Source of the DNA: a virus
DNA length: 38,740 nucleotides
Reading direction: 5' to 3' (one strand)
Virus record (IMG/VR): IMGVR_UViG_3300006028_000019
Location: 1-38,740 of that record
Made by a program: the position numbers and the translations under genes. The notes beneath the pieces are model-generated. The model saw only the letters and a program-made list of their open reading frames with translations. It searched no databases and was not told the origin of the DNA. Numbering within the stretch: the stretch's first letter is position 1; the number at the start of each line of letters is the position of its first letter. Positions 30,941 through 36,272 of the stretch are shown piece by piece.

Positions 30941-31723
30941 ATGCCGATTCATTATCCAGTTCCGCATCTGCCCATGCTGGGCAAAGGTTCCATGCTCATC
31001 GACGTCTTCGACGCCAGCGGGAATCGCACGGGGTATCAGCACCTGGGCAACCTCACGGTAATCGAGCAGGAAATCAAAGACGACAAGGCTGAGCTCTTTC
31101 AGCATATCAACGCGACGCCGACGCTGATCGCCACTGCGGTGAAAAAGCGTGTCGTCTCGCTGAAGATGACGGGCACCGACTTTTCTTCCGATCACATGGC
31201 CATCGCGCTCATGTCCAGTGGAAAAACGGAGCTTGTGATTGCAGCCGCGACCGTCTCCGGAGAGGTTCTGGCCAGCGCTACGGTCACCAAGAAAGGCAAA
31301 TATTTCGCCACTGCCGGCCGCAATCTGGATCCGGCATCGATCTCCATCGGCGCGCTGGTTGCCGGGACGGATTACGTTGTGGAGGATGCGGTTCAGGGCA
31401 TCATCTATTTCCCGCTCACCTCGGCTGTCGATGACGCCGCGGCCGTGACCATCGATTATTCGACGCTTGCGACGACCTTCGATCAGGTTGCTGGCGCGGT
31501 GAAGCCGTTTGTGAAAGGCGCGCTGCGCTTCGTTCCGGATCCTACGGACGGCGAGATGATCGGCGTCGAGTGGTGGAAGTGCAATTTGTCGCCCACCGGC
31601 AAGCTCGAACTGGTGAAAGACGAGTACGGCAACTGGGAACTCGAGGTGATGGTGCTCGATGACAGCGAGAACCATCCTGACAACCCATATTTCCTGGCCA
31701 CCTTCTACGGAGCCACGAGCTAA
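30941..31723 (+). CDS. Major tail tube protein
   Basis: A 260-residue protein with 'GKGSMLIDVFDASGNRTGYQHLGN', 'VIEQEIKDDKAELFQHIN', 'KKRVVSLKMTGTDFSSDHMAIALMSSG' (quoted in parts) and 'YGNWELEVMVLDDSENHPDNPY'. This is the standard pattern for tail tube proteins of siphoviruses, with an inserted beta region in the middle. It polymerises around the tape measure. A terminator follows. Confidence 0.8.
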   Translation: MPIHYPVPHLPMLGKGSMLIDVFDASGNRTGYQHLGNLTVIEQEIKDDKAELFQHINATPTLIATAVKKRVVSLKMTGTDFSSDHMAIALMSSGKTELVIAAATVSGEVLASATVTKKGKYFATAGRNLDPASISIGALVAGTDYVVEDAVQGIIYFPLTSAVDDAAAVTIDYSTLATTFDQVAGAVKPFVKGALRFVPDPTDGEMIGVEWWKCNLSPTGKLELVKDEYGNWELEVMVLDDSENHPDNPYFLATFYGATS

Positions 31724-31764
31724 GGGTTAGGGCAGGGCAAAGGTTTCTGATTTGACAAATTTTC

Positions 31765-31790
31765 TCGAGCCGCCAGTCGGCTCGAATTTT
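31765..31790 (+). terminator. Intrinsic terminator after the tail tube gene
   Basis: TCGAGCCG (31765-31772), loop CCAGT, CGGCTCGA (31778-31785): a perfect 8-bp stem followed by ATTTT. It probably cuts transcription past the abundant tube protein, giving less of the downstream genes. Confidence 0.65.
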
Positions 31791-31806
31791 GAAGGAGAAA
31801 AACACC

Positions 31807-32190
31807 ATGTTTACGCATTCGATTGGCGTGCTCTACAAATCGCAGGAAGGCACCATTGCCAACACCACCGAAAGCTTCAGCGGCGCCGCGGAAGAAGGCG
31901 TGGACGTCTCTGTTCCGGCAGCGACGACGGACCAGGCGGAAGCCATAAACATCACCATTGCGAAACTGCAGAGCCTTTGTCTGTTTTCCGCGCTGGCGCT
32001 TACGGTCAAAACCTATGCCGCTAGTGTGCTGAAGCAGACCATCACCCTGACCGCCGGCAAGCAGCTGGTGTGGGACGTCAATTCGACGTTTGCGAATCCA
32101 TTCACCAACGACTTCGATACGCTCAAGCTGACGAATGCGGATCCCACGAAGGCGACCACCTTCAAAGCACGCTTCCTGCTCAGCGATTAA
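31807..32190 (+). CDS. Small virion protein flanked by terminators
   Basis: A 127-residue beta-rich protein, GAAGGAG before ATG 31807. 'GTIANTTESFSGAAEEGVDVSVPAA' is like phage surface or tail decoration proteins ('TLTAGKQLVWDVNST', 'FTNDFDTLKLTN'). No family was recognised. Its position between the tube protein and tail chaperone genes suggests a second tail component. Terminators lie on both sides. Confidence 0.55.
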   Translation: MFTHSIGVLYKSQEGTIANTTESFSGAAEEGVDVSVPAATTDQAEAINITIAKLQSLCLFSALALTVKTYAASVLKQTITLTAGKQLVWDVNSTFANPFTNDFDTLKLTNADPTKATTFKARFLLSD

Positions 32191-32203
32191 GTTGTTGCCG
32201 GCT

Positions 32204-32247
32204 GCGAGCGGGCGGATCGGGGGAGCCCGCCCGCTCGCGCGCTTTTT
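32204..32247 (+). terminator. Strong intrinsic terminator
   Basis: GCGAGCGGGCGG (32204-32215) and CCGCCCGCTCGC (32227-32238) form a perfect 12-bp stem with an 11-base loop, then GCGC and TTTTT. It is the strongest terminator in the window and should sharply reduce reading into the next genes. Confidence 0.8.
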
Positions 32248-32266
32248 ACGATGAATGGAGTGCACA

Positions 32267-32728
32267 GTGGCCAGTCGCAAACTTGTTCCCGATCTTCCGC
32301 AGGTCACGGCCGAAGAGGTGGAAGCGGCCAAGAAAGCCTGCATGCGCGCGCGCAGTCTCTACGCCGCGCAAAAGGCCGCGGAACGGGCGCGCGACGCCGC
32401 TATGGCGCAACTTTTCTTCAAGATGGGCTTCTCCGGCCTCGAGCAAGTCAAGGCGATGAGCCCGGAGCGCCTGACGGCCGAGATCCAGCGCCGCGCCGGC
32501 GTATCGTTTTCGTTTGACTCGCCAGAAGCTGGCCGCTTTGCCGTGCTGAAGACCTGGCACGGCCGTTCTCCTGCCTGGAAAGACCAGTTCATCGCGCGTC
32601 TCGGTCCGGCGATCGCCGCCGAGGTCGAGAACGCGACCCGCATGCAGTATTCCTACGCCATCGTCGATCCGCCCGCAGAAGAAGCGCAGCCCAACGTGGT
32701 GTATCTGCCGAAGCGGGGCGTGAAGTGA
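32267..32728 (+). CDS. Helical phage protein in the tail region, unknown
   Basis: About 153 residues. GTG 32267 is chosen because GGAG lies six bases upstream; ATG 32255 is an alternative. The N-terminal half is helical and Ala/Arg-rich ('EEVEAAKKACMRARSLYAAQ'), and the rest alternates helices and strands. No family was recognised. The place between tube and chaperone genes suggests tail assembly. Confidence 0.5.
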   Translation: MASRKLVPDLPQVTAEEVEAAKKACMRARSLYAAQKAAERARDAAMAQLFFKMGFSGLEQVKAMSPERLTAEIQRRAGVSFSFDSPEAGRFAVLKTWHGRSPAWKDQFIARLGPAIAAEVENATRMQYSYAIVDPPAEEAQPNVVYLPKRGVK

Positions 32729-32743
32729 AATGAGGGAAGCTTA

Positions 32744-33112
32744 ATGGCAAAGACTACGGATATCAAAATCAGCGTCGACGAACTTGTCGACCTCGATACC
32801 GACGGGACTTTGGCCGCGAATTCCGATGGCAAGATTCCCAGCCAGAAGGCGGTAAAAACCTACGTAGATGCGAATGCGGGCACGAGCAACCTAATTGTCG
32901 ATGATCTTTCGGCATCCTGCGACGGAAGCAATACCGGGTTCACGCTCTCGCAGACGCGGAAGGCGATGCTCGGCGTGGTCTGGAATACAGCGTTCCACGT
33001 GACTGACTTTTCCGTCTCCGGGACCTTGCTCACCACACATTTCTTGGACGGGGCTGGCAACCCGATTGCCCCGCTGGGGGGAGATAAACTCTATGCGCTT
33101 TACTTCGCCTAA
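32744..33112 (+). CDS. Fibre-module protein
   Basis: A 122-residue protein. The first 45 residues ('DLDTDGTLAANSDGKIPSQK', 'AVKTYVDANAG') copy the module at 29861. The second half resembles the C-terminal part of the protein at 6246. It is therefore a chimera of two fibre modules found elsewhere in the same genome. GAGGGAAG precedes ATG 32744. It may be a short fibre or decoration. Confidence 0.6.
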   Translation: MAKTTDIKISVDELVDLDTDGTLAANSDGKIPSQKAVKTYVDANAGTSNLIVDDLSASCDGSNTGFTLSQTRKAMLGVVWNTAFHVTDFSVSGTLLTTHFLDGAGNPIAPLGGDKLYALYFA

Positions 33113-33665
33113 CATCGGCGCGCTTCTTTTTAAGCTCCTGCTCTTTTGTTCCTGTTTCGCGCACGGCCAGGGCGCAATTAACATCGATTACGCAAAGGGC
33201 TCGCGCTGGCCCGCCTTTGCCACCGATTCCGGAGCGGCCAATGCCTACGCCGTGACCACAGTCGCGCCGCTCGGACCGGAGCTCAAGACCGGTTTCCAGA
33301 TCATGTTCTTCGCTACGCACGCCAACACCGGCGCCAGCACGCTAGCGGTGGACGGCGGATCGGCGATCGCGATCAAAAAGAATGTTTCTGCCGCGCTCAC
33401 CTCTGGAGACATTCCGCTGAACGGCCTGGTGATTGTCGTCTATGACGATGCTGCACCAGTCGCCCAAACTCTCACTCCTGATACCAACTCATATAACCTG
33501 ATATTCGCAGCCGACCCAATCGGTCCAGGCAATAACTGTAATTGCTCTCTCGATGACGTGCGCATCTACAACCGCGCCCTCACCTCGGCAGACGTGACGA
33601 CTCTGTTTGCGTGGACTGGTGCCACGGTGCGCCACCGTGCCTCTGTGACTCAGGCGGGAAACTAG
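33093..33665 (+). CDS. Secreted-type fibre/LamG chimera
   Basis: A 190-residue protein with GGGGGAGA before ATG 33093. Residues 1-27 are a signal peptide (SPNIGALLFKLLLFCSCF, then AHGQG). Residues about 28-118 match the fibre module of the protein at 6584 ('DSGAANAYxVTTxAPLGPxLKTG', 'FATHANTGASTL'). Residues about 125-185 are the end of a LamG domain ('SLDDVRIYNRALTSADVTTL'); the first two thirds of that domain are missing. It seems to be a product of recombination between fibre genes. Confidence 0.6.
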   Translation: MRFTSPNIGALLFKLLLFCSCFAHGQGAINIDYAKGSRWPAFATDSGAANAYAVTTVAPLGPELKTGFQIMFFATHANTGASTLAVDGGSAIAIKKNVSAALTSGDIPLNGLVIVVYDDAAPVAQTLTPDTNSYNLIFAADPIGPGNNCNCSLDDVRIYNRALTSADVTTLFAWTGATVRHRASVTQAGN

Positions 33666-33743
33666 GGGTGGACTGCGAAGCCCACGCGAAGACCGCAGGC
33701 GAGAGCGAGAACGGGGATGAGGGGGAACTTCTGGTAAGCGTTT

Positions 33744-34157
33744 ATGGAACTAGCCATGGAAGAACAATTGATCACCATCAACGGGCGCAAGTTCCACGGC
33801 GTCACCCAGGAACTGAGCGCCGCCCAGGACGATTATCTGATCGGGCAGCTGCGGCTGGCCGGCGCGATCGAGATCCTGCTGGCCGCCGAAAAGAATCCCA
33901 CTCAGACGGCCGAGTCGCTGCTCACGCAGATCATGGTTTCCGGCCGCAGCCCGTACGTGCTGGCCGGCTGTCTCACCGAAGCGGGCAAGCCCTGGACATT
34001 CGAAGATGCTGCGCGCAACGCGGAGACGTTCGCGGCCGTCACCAATTCTGAAGACAAGCGGGCAATGAGTTCGGCGATCGTGGGGTTCGTCGTGGGTTTT
34101 TTTCAGTACGCGACAGCATTCGCCGCGACTTCCCGGAAATCTTCTCTCCAGAACTGA
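33744..34157 (+). CDS. Tail assembly chaperone, short form (gpG-like)
   Basis: A 137-residue helical protein. It lies right before the tape-measure region and contains the slippery site TTTTTTT (34097-34103) near its end, after 'VVGFF'. Lambda gpG and gpGT have the same organisation. The short form ends at TGA 34155-34157. GGTAAG lies five bases before ATG 33744; ATG 33756 is possible. It would coat the tape measure during tail assembly. Confidence 0.75.
   Translation: MELAMEEQLITINGRKFHGVTQELSAAQDDYLIGQLRLAGAIEILLAAEKNPTQTAESLLTQIMVSGRSPYVLAGCLTEAGKPWTFEDAARNAETFAAVTNSEDKRAMSSAIVGFVVGFFQYATAFAATSRKSSLQN
34097..34103 (+). promoter_or_regulatory. Slippery heptamer for -1 ribosomal frameshift
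   Basis: T TTT TTT in the zero frame (GGT TTT TTT CAG) is a perfect X-XXY-YYZ site. The -1 frame stays open from before this point to 34420. No clear downstream stem was found. Confidence 0.75.
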
Positions 34158-34420
34158 AGGGTGGGCGCTGGCGCGAGCGCGGCGCTCAGGATCTGGGAGA
34201 GTGGGGATTGGCGGTGCGGGTTGTCGCGAACTGGGATCCGGCGCAGGTGAAACAGCGTTTGCAGTGGCCGCTGCGCGATCTGCTGCTGGCCTACCTGGCC
34301 ATCCTGAAGCGCGAAGCCGAAGAGCGCTATCGCCATGACCTGGCCGTCTGGGCGGCGCTCGCGCCTCATCAGAAACGGGCAGCTTCGGCGCCCAGGCCGC
34401 CGCGGATCCTGAAAAGCTAA
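34103..34420 (+). CDS. Tail chaperone extension (gpT-like), made by -1 frameshift
   Basis: In the -1 frame the text after the slip reads 'SVRDSIRRDFPEIFSPELKGG', then 'LGEWGLAVRVVANWDPAQVKQ', 'LRDLLLAYLAILKREAEERY' and a basic tail. It is a natural-looking protein with no good start of its own at the left end, so it should be fused to the short form: 120 residues plus 105 residues, 225 in all. A TTG at 34208 could give a stand-alone fragment but would omit the conserved part. The longer form would link the tape measure to tube protein. Confidence 0.72.
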   Translation, partial: SVRDSIRRDFPEIFSPELKGGRWRERGAQDLGEWGLAVRVVANWDPAQVKQRLQWPLRDLLLAYLAILKREAEERYRHDLAVWAALAPHQKRAASAPRPPRILKS

Positions 34421-34566
34421 GGGCGACGGCGTTTCCATTGTTCGTGGCTGATCAGAACGATGGGCACGATGATCAAACCGGTTAAGCAGCCGATTTTGAA
34501 AAGGCATTCGATGAGCAGCAGGATGTTCGTGAGTTCCTGATGGAGTGCTATGGTGATCTGAGCCAC
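34417..34566 (-). CDS. Small membrane protein on the opposite strand
   Basis: A 49-residue protein from GTG 34566-34564 to TAG 34419-34417, with an excellent ribosome-binding site (AGGAGG) six bases before the start. It has one hydrophobic stretch ('ILLLIECLFKIGCLTGLIIV' and on) and a basic C-terminus (QWKRRRP). It overlaps the end of the chaperone extension tail to tail. A promoter with TTGACA lies upstream. It is a candidate lysogeny-expressed accessory gene. Confidence 0.65.
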   Translation of the reverse strand: MAQITIALHQELTNILLLIECLFKIGCLTGLIIVPIVLISHEQWKRRRP

Positions 34567-34605
34567 TGCGGGCCTCCTCTGAAGGCTTGCTCTGGTTAGG
34601 GCTGG

Positions 34606-34625
34606 CCGGGTGTTAGAGCACCCGG
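34606..34625. other. Small hairpin in the divergent control region
   Basis: CCGGGTG (34606-34612) and CACCCGG (34619-34625) form a 7-bp stem with a six-base loop, in the leader of the minus-strand gene. No T-run follows on either strand, so an mRNA leader structure is more likely than a terminator. Confidence 0.45.
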
Positions 34626-34646
34626 TTAGCCTGGTTACGATTCTGA

Positions 34647-34702
34647 CTCTATGCTGACCCCCTCCGCATTGTCAACATAATTCTTGCGCTGCCCCTCCGC
34701 AT
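34647..34702. promoter_or_regulatory. Divergent promoters with 11-bp direct repeats
   Basis: On the minus strand TTGACA (34675-34670) and ATAGAG (34652-34647) are 17 bp apart and point to the gene at 34566. On the plus strand CATAAT (34676-34681), with CTGACC 16 bp upstream, points to the gene at 34719. Two copies of CCCCTCCGCAT (34659-34669 and 34692-34702), 33 bp apart, flank the boxes and look like regulator sites. Confidence 0.6.
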
Positions 34703-34718
34703 AGTGGTAACTTCACGC

Positions 34719-34880
34719 ATGGCACTCAGCAAAGAAGCCCGCGAGTTCTTCGCCAAAGAAGGCCGTAAAGGTGGCAAGGCTTATGTGAAGAACACGACGC
34801 CGGCGGAACGCAAAGCCGCAGCTCGCCGCGCCGCCCTGGCGCGCTGGGCCAAGCAGAAGAAGGCCGCGAAGCCCGCCTGA
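34719..34880 (+). CDS. Small basic 'ALARW'-type protein
   Basis: A 53-residue protein: 'ALSKEAREFFAKEGRKGGK', then 'TPAERKAAARRAALARWAK'. Short proteins with 'GRKGGK...(S/T)PxxRxxxARxAxxARW' are widespread in soil bacteria, without a known role. The basic helical layout suggests DNA binding. It lies next to two direct repeats in the divergent promoter region, so it may be their regulator. No ribosome-binding site is seen. Confidence 0.6.
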   Translation: MALSKEAREFFAKEGRKGGKAYVKNTTPAERKAAARRAALARWAKQKKAAKPA

Positions 34881-34951
34881 ACCAACCCCGCCACTTCCCG
34901 TCCGCCCCCAAACTGCCCCACCATCTCTACTCAAGGGGGTAACACACACTC

Positions 34952-35197
34952 ATGCGCAACAGTATGCAGCTCGGCGAGTCCATCAACACCTACGATCCCA
35001 CAGAGGCTCTGCGGGAGGAGCTCGGCACCTTTCGGGTCACGGTTCCGGCCGGTGCGGAACTGGTATTGACCTGCAAGCCAGGAGAAACCCTGGTGAAGTG
35101 GGGTGATCCGCATAACCGACAGCAGCCCTTCCTGATCAGCAAGATCAGCGAACCGGCACACGTGGGCACGGCCACGCCGATCACCAAAATCGCCTAG
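34952..35197 (+). CDS. Small protein, unknown function
   Basis: An 81-residue protein, AAGGGGGT upstream of ATG 34952. 'LREELGTFRVTVPAGAELVLTCKPGETLV' suggests a small beta sandwich. No family was recognised. It lies within the accessory block between chaperone and tape measure. Confidence 0.5.
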   Translation: MRNSMQLGESINTYDPTEALREELGTFRVTVPAGAELVLTCKPGETLVKWGDPHNRQQPFLISKISEPAHVGTATPITKIA

Positions 35198-35239
35198 CGC
35201 CGAATCGTTGGGCTTTCAGTTCGTCCCTCCATCGGGCCA

Positions 35240-35267
35240 TTGACAACTCCCGCGCCCGGTGTAGGAT
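35240..35267 (+). promoter_or_regulatory. Sigma-70-type promoter of the immunity genes
   Basis: TTGACA (35240-35245) and TAGGAT (35262-35267), 16 bp apart, lie about 75 bp before the immunity gene. A promoter of this quality inside the late operon suggests expression in the lysogen. Confidence 0.65.
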
Positions 35268-35341
35268 GGTCTCCGCGCGCGGGCTTCCCTTCCCTCTGAG
35301 CGGCGCGTGACTTCGCATCCTTCGATAAAAGGCAGGTTCCC

Positions 35342-35701
35342 ATGGACAACCTCACACTGATTCGCGTTGTTGCTGGTCTGATCTCCATCATCGTCGGCGG
35401 CATGTTGTATTTCCTGCCGGCAGTTCTCGGACGGAAGAAGCGCAATCACATCGCGATTTTGATGCTCAATTTATTCCTCGGCTGGACGTTGGTCGGCTGG
35501 GTCGTCGCGCTGGTGTGGGCTCTCACCAACGAACCTTCCCCGGTTCAGGTAGTTGTGCAGGGCGCGTTTACGGCTGGTGGCCAATATTGCCCTGGATGCG
35601 GGAACCTTTCTGTAGCCGGTGCTGCATTTTGTGCCGGTTGCGGCCGTTCGTTTCTTCCTCAGCCCTCGCCTGCTTCACCGCCGCCGGCTGTGCTGAATTA
35701 G
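35342..35701 (+). CDS. Superinfection immunity protein with zinc ribbon
   Basis: A 119-residue protein. Residues 6-65 contain two membrane helices with the signature of the superinfection-immunity family (PF14373): 'GGMLYFLPAVLG', 'HIAILMLNLFLGWTLVGWVVALVWALT'. A zinc ribbon follows ('CPGCGNLSVAGAAFCAGCG'), then a Pro-rich tail. Family members (T4 Imm is the best-known named relative) block DNA injection by related phages. AAAGGCAGG precedes ATG 35342, and a strong promoter lies upstream. Confidence 0.78.
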   Translation: MDNLTLIRVVAGLISIIVGGMLYFLPAVLGRKKRNHIAILMLNLFLGWTLVGWVVALVWALTNEPSPVQVVVQGAFTAGGQYCPGCGNLSVAGAAFCAGCGRSFLPQPSPASPPPAVLN

Positions 35702-35730
35702 CCGCTGAAGCTGCCCCGGAGGTTCGTCAA

Positions 35731-36222
35731 TTGCCCTGCCCGTCCTGTAAAAATCCTGTCGCCGGGAATGCTCGTGTCTGCCCGAACTGCGGCCATCGCT
35801 TCACTCATCCCTTCGTGATGTTCCTTGCTGCCCTCTTTGTCCTTGCTCTTCTGGGCGCGATTGCGCAGACCATGATGGAAGGCTCAAGGACAAAGGCATC
35901 GAGTTCTGCATCCAGTTCAACGACGCCAGATTGGGTCGATAACGACGCCGACCTGGTAATCTCTCGCTGTGGCAAACCAGATCACGAGATGAACACTGCA
36001 TTCGATCACCCGCAGCCGACGTTGCCGAGTCGCTTTCTCACGTACAAACGTGCTCATCTGAAGTTCGCCTATCTCGCTGCAGGCGACAGTCTCGGCGAGG
36101 CACCCCCATATAAATGGAAGTTCGTTGGGATCATCGACACTCGGACAAACAAGGCGTTGAAGGCGGGCGAGTTGGAACAGGTACTGCGGAGTCGCCTGCC
36201 ATGCAGCATTGCGCCACGCTAA
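35731..36222 (+). CDS. Zinc-ribbon membrane protein, likely partner of the immunity protein
   Basis: A 163-residue protein starting at TTG 35731 with GGAGG about eight bases upstream. It has a ribbon 'CPSCKNPVAGNARVCPNCG' at residues 3-22, a membrane helix at about 27-47 ('FVMFLAALFVLALLGAIAQ'), a Ser/Thr-rich linker and a 100-residue outer domain with 'DLVISRCGKPDHE', a pattern seen in outer-domain proteins. Sharing the ribbon and the promoter with its neighbour suggests a shared role in exclusion. Confidence 0.6.
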   Translation: MPCPSCKNPVAGNARVCPNCGHRFTHPFVMFLAALFVLALLGAIAQTMMEGSRTKASSSASSSTTPDWVDNDADLVISRCGKPDHEMNTAFDHPQPTLPSRFLTYKRAHLKFAYLAAGDSLGEAPPYKWKFVGIIDTRTNKALKAGELEQVLRSRLPCSIAPR

Positions 36223-36238
36223 AGTTAATCTCCAATTG
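36223..36238 (+). repeat. Recurrent boundary motif, copy 4
   Basis: AGTTAATCTCCAATTG, directly after the stop of the membrane gene and 34 bp before the tape-measure start. As at 10923, a GC-rich palindrome (CCGCGCGG) follows. Confidence 0.6.
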
Positions 36239-36272
36239 AGCTCGGCCGCGCGGCTCCCGCACTCTAGGGAGC

